Shown: positions 52,899-61,524 of the stretch, one piece after another
How positions within the stretch are numbered: the first letter of the stretch is position 1
Layout: each line of letters begins with the position of its first letter
Source: Aridibacter sp965216195
GTDB taxonomy: Bacteria > Acidobacteriota > Blastocatellia > Pyrinomonadales > Pyrinomonadaceae
Direction: 5' to 3'
NCBI GenBank assembly: GCA_965216195.1
Contig: OZ244151.1
Span: forward strand, 2,294,001-2,358,000
DNA: 64,000 nucleotides
Translations under genes and position numbers: made by a program
Notes under the pieces: model-generated
Databases searched by the model: none
What the model was told of the DNA's origin: nothing
The model's input: only the letters and a program-made list of their open reading frames with translations

Positions 52899-54557
52899 AT
52901 GCGCAAATTTATTTTATTTTCGTTTATTTTACTTACGTTTTCATCAACTTTTGTTTTTGCTCAATACTCTGCGGGAACAAAAACAAAATTCTCCCGGCAG
53001 GAGCGACTTCGAGGTGCAATAACGCCGGAGCGAGCGTGGTGGGACCTACAGCACTACGATCTTTCCCTTCAATTTTTTCCACAATCGAAGACAATAAAAG
53101 GTTCGAATATAATCTCGTTTAAAACTCGGAAACGCGGGAAGAAAATGCAGATCGACCTGCAACCCCCGCTAAAGATCACAAAAGTTATACATCGGAATAA
53201 GGATCTTAAATTTGAGCGCGAGGGAAATGTCTATTGGGTACATTTCCGCAGGTCAATTAGCAAAGGGAAAAGACGCAAGATCGAAGTTTTCTACGAAGGG
53301 AGGCCCGTTGAAAGTAAAAATCCCCCATGGAGCGGCGGAATAACCTGGGCAAAGGACGACAAAGGTAACGACTTCATCGCTACGACATGCCAGGGGATCG
53401 GCGCAAGTATCTGGTGGCCAAACAAAGACCACGGTTATGATGAGCCAAACAAGGGCATGAACATCAGCATCACGGTGCCGGAAAAGCTTACCGCTGTTTC
53501 AAATGGACGTTTGAAAAGTGTAAAGAAAAATGAAAACGAAAAGACCCGCACATTTTCATGGCAGGTCAAAAACCCGATCAATAACTACGGGGTCAACGTC
53601 AATATCGGCAACTACGTAAACTTCTCCGAGAAATTTAACGGCGAAGGCGGCGTGCTTGATATGGATTACTGGGTGCTCAAGCAAAATTTGGAAAAGGCTA
53701 AAAAACAATTTAAAGAAGCGCCGCGAACGATCAAGGCATTTGAATATTGGTTTGGGAAGTATCCGTTTTACGAGGACAGCTTCAAGCTCGTGGAAGTTCC
53801 CTATTTGGGAATGGAACATCAGAGTTCGGTCACCTACGGAAACGGCTACCAAAATGGCTATCGCGGCACGGATCTCAGCGCAACCGGCGTTGGCTTAAAA
53901 TTCGATTTCATCGTTGTGCATGAAACCGGCCACGAATGGTTTGGAAACAACATTTCGATGATTGATGCCGCTGATATGTGGATTCACGAAGGCTTCACAA
54001 ATTACTCGGAGAATCTCTTTGTTGAATACCATTTCGGAAAAAAAGACGCGCAGGATTATGTGATCGGCACGCGTAAGAGAATACAAAACAAGTCGCCGAT
54101 TATCGGCACCTATGGCGTAAACAAATCGGGGTCGGGCGACATGTATTACAAAGGCGGAAATATGCTGCATACGATTCGCCAGGTTATCAACGACGATGAA
54201 AAATGGCGTTCGATTTTGCGCGGGCTGAATAGGGATTTTTGGCATAAAACGGTTACGACTCAGCAGGTTGAGAACTACATTTCGGAAAAATCGGGCATTG
54301 ATTTTAGCAAGGTGTTTGATCAGTATTTGAGAACGACGAAAATCCCGGAACTTAATTACATAGTTCTTGGGAAAGAAATAAAGTTTCATTATGAGAACGT
54401 TGTAAAAGGCTTTGCGATGCCCTTGCGGATTATGATTAATGAGAAAGAACATACGATAAAGCCTAATGAAAATGAACAGACTTTCTCCGTCCCCGATGAG
54501 ATCGTATCATTTGAGATCAACCGCAATTATTATGTGAAGGCGAAACCGGTCAGGTAA
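52899..54557 (+). CDS. Exported M1-family zinc metallopeptidase
   Basis: 552 residues from ATG 52899 (a GTG at 52884 would place the GGTGG ribosome site inside the gene). Signal peptide FILFSFILLTFSSTFVFAQ. The N-terminal beta domain (about 40-245) precedes the gluzincin domain with HETGH (His341, Glu342, His345) and third zinc ligand Glu364 in WIHEGFTNY. The exopeptidase loop reads GMEHQ (304-308) where GxMEN is usual. It is shorter than full aminopeptidase N and lacks the large C-terminal helical domain, like many exported M1 proteins of Bacteroidota and Acidobacteriota. It should trim peptides in the periplasm or outside. Confidence 0.9.
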   Translation: MRKFILFSFILLTFSSTFVFAQYSAGTKTKFSRQERLRGAITPERAWWDLQHYDLSLQFFPQSKTIKGSNIISFKTRKRGKKMQIDLQPPLKITKVIHRNKDLKFEREGNVYWVHFRRSISKGKRRKIEVFYEGRPVESKNPPWSGGITWAKDDKGNDFIATTCQGIGASIWWPNKDHGYDEPNKGMNISITVPEKLTAVSNGRLKSVKKNENEKTRTFSWQVKNPINNYGVNVNIGNYVNFSEKFNGEGGVLDMDYWVLKQNLEKAKKQFKEAPRTIKAFEYWFGKYPFYEDSFKLVEVPYLGMEHQSSVTYGNGYQNGYRGTDLSATGVGLKFDFIVVHETGHEWFGNNISMIDAADMWIHEGFTNYSENLFVEYHFGKKDAQDYVIGTRKRIQNKSPIIGTYGVNKSGSGDMYYKGGNMLHTIRQVINDDEKWRSILRGLNRDFWHKTVTTQQVENYISEKSGIDFSKVFDQYLRTTKIPELNYIVLGKEIKFHYENVVKGFAMPLRIMINEKEHTIKPNENEQTFSVPDEIVSFEINRNYYVKAKPVR

Positions 54558-54603
54558 CAGCTTGGAGAGTAAATATCGGTGTTTGCACTATTGCGCAACG
54601 ATT

Positions 54604-54723
54604 GGAGCGCGAACATCATGCTTGCGCGATTGCAAAGCAATCGAAATGGTTGATGCTCTCGGTTCTCGAAAAAAATATTTCGTTTTTTTTTCAAAAAACG
54701 TGCAAGCAAGATGCTTACACTCC
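54604..54723. repeat. 120-bp element with 25-bp terminal inverted repeats
   Basis: The left arm (54604-54628, starting GGAGCGCGAACATCATGC) and the right arm (54699-54723, ending GCTTACACTCC) are reverse complements at 19 of 25 positions. Inside are smaller hairpins (GATTGCAAAGCAATC; CGAAA...TTTCG). It lies between the M1 peptidase and the BNR gene and looks like a MITE- or REP-type element; it could also act as terminator for the peptidase. Confidence 0.55.
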
Positions 54724-54740
54724 TAGGAAGAAATAATTAT

Positions 54741-55754
54741 ATGAAACCTATCGTTTTTATTCTCGCGTTTTTCCTCTTTGTTTCAACCTCTTTCGCCCAA
54801 TGGCAAAAGATTGACGTCAAAACCGACGCGAGTTTTCGCGGACTCGATGTTGTCAGCGAGAAGGTCGTCTGGGCATCAGGCACCGGCGGAACAGTTATTC
54901 GCACCGTTGATGGCGGCAAGAATTGGGATGTGATCAAAGTTCCGGGTGCCGAAAAGCTTGATTTCCGAGACATAGAAGCCTTTGGCGAAAAGGTTGCTTA
55001 TATCCTTAGCATCGGCAATGGCGATTCTTCGCGGATTTACAAAACGACTGACGGCGGTAAGAGCTGGAAGCTTCAGTTTAAGAACACAATTGAAAAGGCC
55101 TTTTTTGACTCGATCGCCTTTTGGGATGAGAAAAACGGAATGGCGCAGAGCGATCCGGTTGACGGAAAGTATGTTTTTTATCGAACGACCGATGGCGAGA
55201 CCTGGACTAAAATCGACACCTCAAAGATGCCGTTTGCGAAAAAAGGGGAAGCTGCATTTGCGGCAAGCGGAACTTGTATCGTCACAAAGGGCAAGAAGCG
55301 CATCTGGCTAATCACAGGCGGAATGGACGCGAGAGTTTTTTATTCAAAAAACCGCGGAAAAAGCTGGAAGGTTTATGATACGCCAATAGTAAATGGCACT
55401 CAGGGAAGCGGTATTTTTGGCATCTCGATGCGCACCAAGAAACGCGGCGTTATCGTCGGCGGAAACTACGAAAAACCGAAGGAAGTCAAAAACAATTTCG
55501 CATACACAAAAAATAAGGGAAGGACATGGAAAGCTGCCAGCGGACTGAGAGGATACAGATCCGGGGTATCGTATATCGATAAAAAAACGATTATTGCGGT
55601 TGGCTCAAGCGGAAGCGACATTTCATACGATGGTGGAAAAACGTGGAAACCGGTCGACAATAAAAACTACAACGCGGTTCAGTCTCTCGGAGAAAAAGCG
55701 ACTTGGGTGGTTGGACCTAAGGGGATGGTGGCTAAATATCTGGTAGAAAAATAA
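54741..55754 (+). CDS. Exported BNR/Ycf48-like repeat protein
   Basis: 337 residues from ATG 54741 (AGGAAG about ten bases upstream). Signal peptide FILAFFLFVSTSFAQ. Asp-box/BNR motifs recur: RTVDGGKNWDV, KTTDGGKSWKL, RTTDGETWTK, SKNRGKSWKV, TKNKGRTWKA and SYDGGKTWKP, making a beta-propeller like Ycf48/Hcf136 or sortilin VPS10. In non-photosynthetic bacteria these are exported proteins of unknown role. A hairpin starts at its stop codon. Confidence 0.85.
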   Translation: MKPIVFILAFFLFVSTSFAQWQKIDVKTDASFRGLDVVSEKVVWASGTGGTVIRTVDGGKNWDVIKVPGAEKLDFRDIEAFGEKVAYILSIGNGDSSRIYKTTDGGKSWKLQFKNTIEKAFFDSIAFWDEKNGMAQSDPVDGKYVFYRTTDGETWTKIDTSKMPFAKKGEAAFAASGTCIVTKGKKRIWLITGGMDARVFYSKNRGKSWKVYDTPIVNGTQGSGIFGISMRTKKRGVIVGGNYEKPKEVKNNFAYTKNKGRTWKAASGLRGYRSGVSYIDKKTIIAVGSSGSDISYDGGKTWKPVDNKNYNAVQSLGEKATWVVGPKGMVAKYLVEK

Positions 55755-55810
55755 CCGCAAAATACGCAAAGAATTCTAAATAGCTTTGCGTACTTCGTGC
55801 CCTTTGCGGT
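55754..55810 (+). terminator. Inverted repeat/terminator after the BNR gene
   Basis: ACCGCAAA (55754-55761) pairs with TTTGCGGT (55803-55810), and CGCAAAG with CTTTGCG inside; AAAAATGATTTT follows. This kind of CGCAAAG repeat is a common intergenic element and probably ends transcription. Confidence 0.6.
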
Positions 55811-55842
55811 AAAAATGATTTTGGCAAGAAGTAAGCACCTTC

Positions 55843-55867
55843 GGTGCGGGGAGCGGTAGCGACCCGA
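55843..55867 (+). repeat. REP copy upstream of the RAYT gene
   Basis: CGGGGAGCGGTAGCGACCCG (55847-55866) is an imperfect palindrome and matches, inverted, the units of the array at 56486-56660 (CGGGTCGCTACTGCTCCCCG). It ends 14 bp before the transposase start. Confidence 0.7.
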
Positions 55868-55880
55868 AGCCCCAGATATT

Positions 55881-56363
55881 ATGAACTCAAAAACCTCACC
55901 TATGGCATTTTTCATTACCTTTCGTTGCTACGGCACTTGGCTGCATGGCGACAAACGCGGTTCAACAAACAGGTTTCAAAATCAGTATGGCACTCCTCAC
56001 CTAGAACCGAATGACGGTTGGAAAAAACAAAATGCCAATCTACTACGATCTGAACCGCAAAAACTACATAGAATTCAACGAGAAATTGTACGACGTTCTA
56101 TTGAAGAGACGGCACGGTTTAGAAACTGGTCTCTTCACGCAGTAAACGTAAGAACCAACCACGTGCATGTCGTAATTGGAACGGGCAGGGTTCCCGGGAA
56201 GCGTGGAATGGCTACTTTAAAAGCGAATGCCACTCGTGCGCTCAGAGAAGCCGAACTTTGGAACTTCGAGCATTCGCCGTGGTCAAGAAAGGGGAGTGTA
56301 AGATATCTATGGGATATCAGCTCGATTGGAGAAGCCGTAGATTACGTGCTGTACGGTCAGTAA
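55881..56363 (+). CDS. REP-associated tyrosine transposase (RAYT, IS200/Y1 family)
   Basis: 160 residues from ATG 55881 (an internal ATG at 55902 begins MAFFITFRCYGTWLHG, the usual RAYT start). The HUH motif is HVHVV in RTNHVHVVI, and the candidate catalytic Tyr is in AVDYVLYGQ at the end. Length and motifs are complete, so it may be active. RAYT enzymes bind and cleave REP hairpins and are thought to spread REPINs. REP sequences flank it on both sides, which is the classical REPtron arrangement. Confidence 0.88.
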   Translation: MNSKTSPMAFFITFRCYGTWLHGDKRGSTNRFQNQYGTPHLEPNDGWKKQNANLLRSEPQKLHRIQREIVRRSIEETARFRNWSLHAVNVRTNHVHVVIGTGRVPGKRGMATLKANATRALREAELWNFEHSPWSRKGSVRYLWDISSIGEAVDYVLYGQ

Positions 56364-56414
56364 AGATACCAGCCACGTTTAAAAACTATTCGCTCGACAG
56401 TGATCAATGTCTCA

Positions 56415-56437
56415 GTACGAGGAGCCGTAGCGACTCG
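56415..56437 (+). repeat. REP copy downstream of RAYT, forward orientation
   Basis: GTACGAGGAGCCGTAGCGAC followed by TCG is a diverged version of the REP at 55843-55867, in the same orientation. With the first inverted unit at 56486 it forms an inverted pair, a REPIN-like unit. Confidence 0.65.
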
Positions 56438-56485
56438 TCACGCTTTATTGAAAACGTAACGGTAATAAGTAGATATGCGCAATAC

Positions 56486-56660
56486 GGGTCGCTACTGCTC
56501 CCCGTACCGATGTTGTAGGAATTTCCGTCATCGGGTCGCTACTGCTCCCCGTACCGATGTTGTAGGAATTTCCGTCATCGGGTCGCTACCGCTTCCCGTA
56601 CCGATGTTGTAGGAATTTCCGTCATCGAGTCGCTACCGCTTCCCGTACCGATGTTGTAGA
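56486..56660 (-). repeat. Tandem array of four 47-bp REP-containing units
   Basis: Units begin at 56486, 56533, 56580 and 56627, exactly 47 bp apart. Each reads G(G/A)GTCGCTAC(T/C)GCT(C/T)CCCGTACC, then a constant spacer GATGTTGTAGGAATTTCCGT plus CATC; the last is cut short. Units 1 and 2 are identical, units 3 and 4 carry small changes. The array stops about 13 bp before the E1 alpha start codon, so it is probably in its 5' untranslated region. Confidence 0.85.
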
Positions 56661-56673
56661 ATTTTTCAAAACT

Positions 56674-57726
56674 ATGAGCTTAAAACCACCCGAACAACCT
56701 CTTTCCTGCACATCTGAAACCTCGCTCGATAAGAACCAACTTATTGAGCTATATCGCTATCTTCTGCTCACTCGTTTGTTTGACGAAAAAACGGTTCGAT
56801 TAAAGAGACAATCGAAACTTACCGGCGGTGTTTTCACGTCGCTCGGACAGGAAGCGACCGCGGTTGGAACGGCTTACGCACTCGAACCTCAGGATTTCAT
56901 CGCACCTTTGATTCGCGACATTGGTGCGTGTTTTGTGAAGGGCATTGAGCCTCGTGAAATTTTCCTTCAGTATTTCGGGCGTCGAAACGCTCCGTCGAGA
57001 GCCACCGATGTACAGTTTCATTTTGCCGATTTTGAAAAAGGAATGATTGGACCGATATCGCATCTTGGCGACCTCGTTTCGGTAATCGCCGGTGTTTTGC
57101 TGGCCTCACGAATGAAAAAAGAAGATCGCGTAGGTGTCGTTTATTTGGGAGAGGGGGCGAGCTCGACCGGCGCCTTTCACGAGGGCGTAAACCTAGCGGC
57201 GGTAAAAAAGCTGCCGTTAATCACGATAATTGAAAACAATGGATACGCTTATTCGACCCCTTCGAGAGAACAAATCGCCGCAGAATTCTTCGTTGAAAAA
57301 GCAGCCGGATATGGCATTCTTGGGCTTCAGGTTGATGGCAACGACATCATTGCATGCTACGAGACGATGAAAAAGGCGGTTGAGCACGCACGAGCCGGCG
57401 GAGGCTCGGTTTTAATTGAGGCGATGACATACCGCCGAAAAGGGCATGCCGAACACGACAATCAAGCTTACGTTCCTGAAGGGGAGATCGAATGGTGGGC
57501 CGAACACAATGACCCTATAACTCGGTACGAACGTTTCCTAAACGAAAACCGTATTTTAGACCGCGAGCAAATGAACACGATTTCGAAAGAGATTAAGGAG
57601 TTTCTCGATAAGGAAGCAGATTGGGCGGAAAGCTGTCCGCTACCGGAGCCGGAAGATGCGGCGATGGAAGTTTTTGATAACAGCGTTGTAAAACCTGCTT
57701 TTAAGAAAAAGATTTTGGAAAAGTAG
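56674..57726 (+). CDS. 2-oxoacid dehydrogenase E1 component, alpha subunit
   Basis: 350 residues. The thiamine-diphosphate motif runs from GEGASSTGAFHEG (159-171) to IIENNGYAYSTP (186-197). The phosphorylation-loop region has YRRKGHAEHDNQAY. This is the E1 alpha fold of pyruvate or branched-chain 2-oxoacid dehydrogenases, which decarboxylates the oxoacid and passes the acyl group to lipoyl-E2. E1 beta (60519) and the start of E2 (63697) are nearby in the same direction but separated by other genes. Pyruvate versus branched-chain substrate cannot be settled from sequence. There is no obvious ribosome site; a REP array lies immediately upstream. Confidence 0.88.
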   Translation: MSLKPPEQPLSCTSETSLDKNQLIELYRYLLLTRLFDEKTVRLKRQSKLTGGVFTSLGQEATAVGTAYALEPQDFIAPLIRDIGACFVKGIEPREIFLQYFGRRNAPSRATDVQFHFADFEKGMIGPISHLGDLVSVIAGVLLASRMKKEDRVGVVYLGEGASSTGAFHEGVNLAAVKKLPLITIIENNGYAYSTPSREQIAAEFFVEKAAGYGILGLQVDGNDIIACYETMKKAVEHARAGGGSVLIEAMTYRRKGHAEHDNQAYVPEGEIEWWAEHNDPITRYERFLNENRILDREQMNTISKEIKEFLDKEADWAESCPLPEPEDAAMEVFDNSVVKPAFKKKILEK

Positions 57727-57791
57727 TTAATAGTTCAATTTCTTACAAGAAAATCAAAGGGTTCTTTGGAGTTGAACTGTTAACTATTTTT
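57719..57791 (+). terminator. Inverted repeat after E1 alpha, terminator-like
   Basis: AAAAGTAGTTAATAGTTCAA (57719-57738) is the near-perfect reverse complement (18/20) of TTGAACTGTTAACTATTTTT (57772-57791), ending in a T-run. The loop is long (33 bases) and the stem AT-rich, so termination is plausible but not certain. Confidence 0.55.
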
Positions 57792-57816
57792 GTATTTGAT
57801 CGTTGTTTTTTTATAA

Positions 57817-58761
57817 ATGGCATTTTCACTATTACTAGTATTTATTGGACTTACGCTGCTTACCCTGGGCGCAGAGAGCTTGGTTCGCGCCGGGGCGTCG
57901 CTCGCTCTGCGGCTTGGCGTAACGCCACTCGTCATCGGTCTTACGATTATCGCTTTTGGGACAGGAAGTCCCGAGTTGGTAGTTTCCGCCGAAGCCGCCC
58001 TTTACGGAAACAGCGCAATCGCACTCGGTAATATCATCGGCTCGAATATTAGCAACACATGCCTGATTCTTGGAACGGCCGCCCTCATTTATCCGATGAA
58101 GGCGAAAACTCAGGTTGTACGGCGCGAGATGCCCGTAATGGTCGTTGCATCCGCCCTATTATGGCTTCTAATCCTCGACGGCGAGCTCGGAAGAATGGAT
58201 GGCGCGATCCTCTTCATAGGAAGTATCTCTTATACGGCACTTGTCTATTTTATAGCACGCAGTAACAAAAGCGATGAGATTCATCAGACCTTTTCCGAGG
58301 CTATTGACGAACCGTCTGCCTCAAAATGGATTGATTTTTTAATGCTCCTCGGCGGCCTTGCTTTCCTGATCATTGGAGCAAAAATGCTGCTCGATGGCGC
58401 TATTGAGATTGCCAAAATCTACAAAATAAGCGAAGTCGTGATCGGTTTAACGGTGATCGCAATTGGCACAAGTTTGCCGGAGCTCGCAACTTCCGTAGTT
58501 GCGTCCTTTAAGAAGAATTCTGACTTAGCTCTGGGAAACGCAATAGGCTCCAACGTATTCAATATTTCCTGTATACTGGGGGTAACCGCTCTTATTAAAC
58601 CGATACCCGCAGGCGATGTCCGAAGCGTTGACATGGTCGTCTTGATAGGGGTGGCAGTTTTGCTTTGGGCGTTACTCGGAACTCGTTTCTTGTTGGACAG
58701 ATTTGAGGGCGGAATTTTGGTAGTTCTGTACGTCATTTACGTTTATTCGCTAATACCCTAG
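57817..58761 (+). CDS. Calcium/sodium exchanger (CaCA family, YrbG type)
   Basis: 314 residues with ten or so membrane segments. Both alpha repeats are present: GTGSPELVVSAEAALYGN with ALGNIIGSNISN, and GTSLPELATSVVASFKKN with ALGNAIGSNVFN, holding the conserved acidic residues for ion binding. It exchanges Ca2+ or Na+ across the inner membrane. Its stop codon directly abuts the nhaA start, so the two are co-transcribed, forming an ion-homeostasis pair. Confidence 0.92.
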   Translation: MAFSLLLVFIGLTLLTLGAESLVRAGASLALRLGVTPLVIGLTIIAFGTGSPELVVSAEAALYGNSAIALGNIIGSNISNTCLILGTAALIYPMKAKTQVVRREMPVMVVASALLWLLILDGELGRMDGAILFIGSISYTALVYFIARSNKSDEIHQTFSEAIDEPSASKWIDFLMLLGGLAFLIIGAKMLLDGAIEIAKIYKISEVVIGLTVIAIGTSLPELATSVVASFKKNSDLALGNAIGSNVFNISCILGVTALIKPIPAGDVRSVDMVVLIGVAVLLWALLGTRFLLDRFEGGILVVLYVIYVYSLIP

Positions 58762-59988
58762 ATGATTAAAAAGTTCGCTAACATCAGCAGTATCAGGGAA
58801 GTAAAACTTTCAAGCGCGTTTAAGGAGTTTTTCGATAACGAAAAATCCGCGGGCATCGCCCTGATCATCTGTGCATTATTTTCTCTTGTAATAGCAAATA
58901 CGACTTTTTCGGAAAGCTATCTGGGTTTTTGGAAACAGTATGTCGGTGGCTTGACCATTTCCTACTGGGTAAATGACGGGCTGATGGCGATTTTCTTTCT
59001 CCTCATCGGATGCGAGTTAAAACGCGAATTATACGAAGGTGAGCTGTCGAATCTTCGAAACGCACTTCTGCCAATTGTCGCTGCCTTCGGCGGCGTTGCG
59101 CTTCCGTCGGCGATTCATTTTAGCCTTAACGCGGGCACACCAACCCAGGCGGGAATCGGAATCCCTATGGCAACCGATATTGCTTTTGCGCTTGGGATCT
59201 TGGCTCTCGCGGGCGATCGCGTTCCGGCTTCCTTGAAGATTTTCCTGACGGCTCTGGCGGTGATAGACGACCTCGTTGCAATAATCGTAATTGCCGTATT
59301 TTACACTTCGAAGTTTTCGGGAACATATTTGGCTTTGGCTCTCGGCGTCTTTCTGGTGCTTCTTGTCCTCAACCGGTTGCGAATCAATAGCCTGATTTTT
59401 TACCTGGGACTTGGCGCCGTAATGTGGTACTTCATGTTGAAATCCGGAGTACACGCAACGATCGCGGGCGTTTTGCTCGCCTTTACAATTCCTTACACAC
59501 CAGAAACCGATGATGAAGATCCTTTGGTCACCCTCGAACACCATTTGCATAAACCGGTCGCATTTTTTATCCTGCCGGTCTTTGCTTTGGCAAACACCGG
59601 AATTATTATCGGCAGCAGCTGGGCGTCCGAACTCACACAAGCCAATAGCTTAGGAATAATTCTGGGATTGTTTTTTGGAAAAGTTTTTGGAGTGACGTTG
59701 TTTAGTTTCGTTGCTGTGAAGCTGAAAATTTGCCGTCTTCCGCTCAACCTGAAATGGCTTCATGTAGTAGGTGCCGGATTTCTGGCCGGAATCGGATTTA
59801 CAATGTCAATTTTCATTACAAATCTCGCATTTAAAACGAAGCCGGATTTAATCAATAGTTCGAAAATGGCTATCTTGCTCTCTTCCCTGCTAGCCGGCGT
59901 AGTTGGATATGTCTGGCTGATACTTCTTGCGAAAGTCAGAGAGAATAAGAGCGTTTTGGATACGATGTCATATAATGAAAATGACTAA
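58762..59988 (+). CDS. nhaA: Na+/H+ antiporter NhaA
   Basis: 408 residues, the family's usual size, with about 12 membrane segments. ATDIAFALGILALAGDRVPA and AVIDDLVAIIVIAVFY contain the conserved Asp residues for Na+/H+ exchange (the Asp-Asp pair of transmembrane segment V). GAGFLAGIGFTMSIFI is also typical. Translation starts on the base after the exchanger's stop codon, implying coupling. It helps regulate pH and sodium. Confidence 0.95.
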   Translation: MIKKFANISSIREVKLSSAFKEFFDNEKSAGIALIICALFSLVIANTTFSESYLGFWKQYVGGLTISYWVNDGLMAIFFLLIGCELKRELYEGELSNLRNALLPIVAAFGGVALPSAIHFSLNAGTPTQAGIGIPMATDIAFALGILALAGDRVPASLKIFLTALAVIDDLVAIIVIAVFYTSKFSGTYLALALGVFLVLLVLNRLRINSLIFYLGLGAVMWYFMLKSGVHATIAGVLLAFTIPYTPETDDEDPLVTLEHHLHKPVAFFILPVFALANTGIIIGSSWASELTQANSLGIILGLFFGKVFGVTLFSFVAVKLKICRLPLNLKWLHVVGAGFLAGIGFTMSIFITNLAFKTKPDLINSSKMAILLSSLLAGVVGYVWLILLAKVRENKSVLDTMSYNEND

Positions 59989-60018
59989 TGTAGCTCAGAT
60001 GGGGTAGCTAAAGAACAT

Positions 60019-60522
60019 ATGAAATCGGGTTATATAGCCGTACCATTTAAAGCGGAGACCGGAACCGGCTTCTCGGAGTCAAACGGCATAGCCAAATTTT
60101 CCGACGCTGGAATCGTTTTCGAATTCGAATCAAAGTTTCTCGGTTTTATCGGTGGTGAATTAAAAGAAGTTCGTGTTTCTCTCGACGAAATTCTCGACAT
60201 ACGTTTTCGAAAAGGAATTTGGAAGTTTTTCTCGCAAATCCAACTTCGCCTGAAAAACTTCGAAACGTTGAGCAAGCTTCCAAACGAAAGCGGCAAAGTA
60301 AAACTTAAAATCAAACGCGAGGATTTCGAACTTGCGAAGCGAGCAGTTGAACGAATGGAAGCTCTCCTCTACGGCGAAGACGTGGAAAAGCTAGTCGAGG
60401 CAACAAAGGAACATTTACCACCCGCGCCCACCTCGGTTGATGAGCTTTTTGATACTGAAAAATTCGACACGCACAAATTAAAGGAAATCTCAAACGCCGA
60501 GTCTCAATCCGGTAAGAAATGA
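60019..60522 (+). CDS. Cytoplasmic protein of unknown function
   Basis: 167 residues, no signal peptide or membrane segment. The first 110 residues look like a beta-rich PH-like domain (GIVFEFESKFLGFIGGELKE, EILDIRFRKGIWKFFSQIQL); the rest is helical and acidic. No family recognised. Its last four bases overlap the E1 beta start (ATGA), so the two are translationally coupled, which ties it to the dehydrogenase locus. Confidence 0.75.
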   Translation: MKSGYIAVPFKAETGTGFSESNGIAKFSDAGIVFEFESKFLGFIGGELKEVRVSLDEILDIRFRKGIWKFFSQIQLRLKNFETLSKLPNESGKVKLKIKREDFELAKRAVERMEALLYGEDVEKLVEATKEHLPPAPTSVDELFDTEKFDTHKLKEISNAESQSGKK

Positions 60523-61514
60523 CTAAAAACGAAAAGAGCACAAGTATGCTTGAGGCGATTCGGGATGGAATTTTCGAATCGATGTCGCAGGACGAAAGCG
60601 TTTTTGTAATCGGCGAAGACGTTGGGCGCTATGGCGGTGCGTTTAAGGTGACGGAAGGTCTGCTTGATAAATTTGGCGAAGAACGCGTGATCGACACGCC
60701 AATTTCAGAAGGCGCGATCGTTGGCGCGGCATGCGGAGCGGCGCTGATGGGTATGAAACCAATCGCGGAGTTTCAGTTCATAGACTTTATCTCCTGCGGC
60801 TTCGATATGCTCACAAACTACGCGGCAAAATCACGTTACCGAGGCTGCGGCGGAATCGGAGCGGTTTTTCGCGGTCCTTGTGGTTCGGGCGTCCGCGGTG
60901 GACCTTTTCATTCGCTTAACGCGGAATCGTTTTTCTTAAATACCGCCGGGCTAAAAATCGTCGAACCATCAACAGCTTACGACGCAAAAGGTTTACTGAA
61001 ATCCGCGATAAATGATCCCGATCCGGTTTTGTTTTTTGAACACAAAAAGCTTTACCGTATGCCGCGGCTTCGTGAAGAATTGCCTGATGACGAGTTTACG
61101 GTTGAGATTGGAAAGGCGCGCGTTGCGCGAGAAGGCGAAGATTTATCAATCATCACTTTCGGCGCGCAAACACTGAACGCTCTCGACGCCGCCGAAAAGC
61201 TCGAGAAAGAAGACGGCTTAAACGTTGAAGTCATTGACCTCAGAACGCTCGCACCGCTCGATAAAGAAGCAATTCTGGCAACGGTGAAAAAAACAAACCG
61301 CGTGATGATTCTCCACGAAGCGAGTTTGACGGGCGGAATCGGCGGCGAAATCTCCGCAATCATCGCAGAAGAAGCGTTTGAATGGCTCGATGCACCAATA
61401 ATTCGAATCGCTTCAATCAATTCACCCGCCCCGTTTGCACCACAAATGGAAGACTATTATTTGCCGAGTTTGGATGAGATTGTGGAAGGATGTAGGAAAT
61501 TGGCAAGATATTGA
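60519..61514 (+). CDS. 2-oxoacid dehydrogenase E1 component, beta subunit
   Basis: 331 residues with the transketolase-like pyrimidine-binding region (MLEAIRDGIFESMSQDESVF, GEDVGRYGGAFKVTEGL, DTPISEGAIVGAACGAALMG) and the C-terminal transketolase domain (LSIITFGAQTLNALDAAEKL, EVIDLRTLAPLDKEAILATV, ILHEASLTGGIGGEISAIIA). It forms the E1 heterotetramer with the alpha subunit at 56674. An ATG at the tenth codon is an alternative start. It overlaps the preceding gene by 4 bp. Confidence 0.93.
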   Translation: MTKNEKSTSMLEAIRDGIFESMSQDESVFVIGEDVGRYGGAFKVTEGLLDKFGEERVIDTPISEGAIVGAACGAALMGMKPIAEFQFIDFISCGFDMLTNYAAKSRYRGCGGIGAVFRGPCGSGVRGGPFHSLNAESFFLNTAGLKIVEPSTAYDAKGLLKSAINDPDPVLFFEHKKLYRMPRLREELPDDEFTVEIGKARVAREGEDLSIITFGAQTLNALDAAEKLEKEDGLNVEVIDLRTLAPLDKEAILATVKKTNRVMILHEASLTGGIGGEISAIIAEEAFEWLDAPIIRIASINSPAPFAPQMEDYYLPSLDEIVEGCRKLARY

Positions 61515-61524
61515 AAATACGTGC

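Larger units (their letters stand above)
56364..56673. other. Repeat-filled gap between RAYT and E1 alpha genes
   Basis: 310 bases without a gene, occupied by one forward REP (56415-56437) and an inverted four-unit tandem array (56486-56660). Confidence 0.7.

Noticed and set aside
55881..56363. Complete insertion sequence of the IS200/IS605 group
   Set aside because: No TnpB and no typical IS ends; the RAYT motif set and flanking REP sequences fit a domesticated REP transposase better.
56486..56660. CRISPR array
   Set aside because: The 47-bp units are contiguous with constant sequence; there are no variable spacers and no cas genes.
59986..60005. TAGCTCAGATGGGGTAGC resembles a tRNA D-arm
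   Set aside because: No acceptor, anticodon or T-arm follows; the next bases are the start of the gene at 60019.
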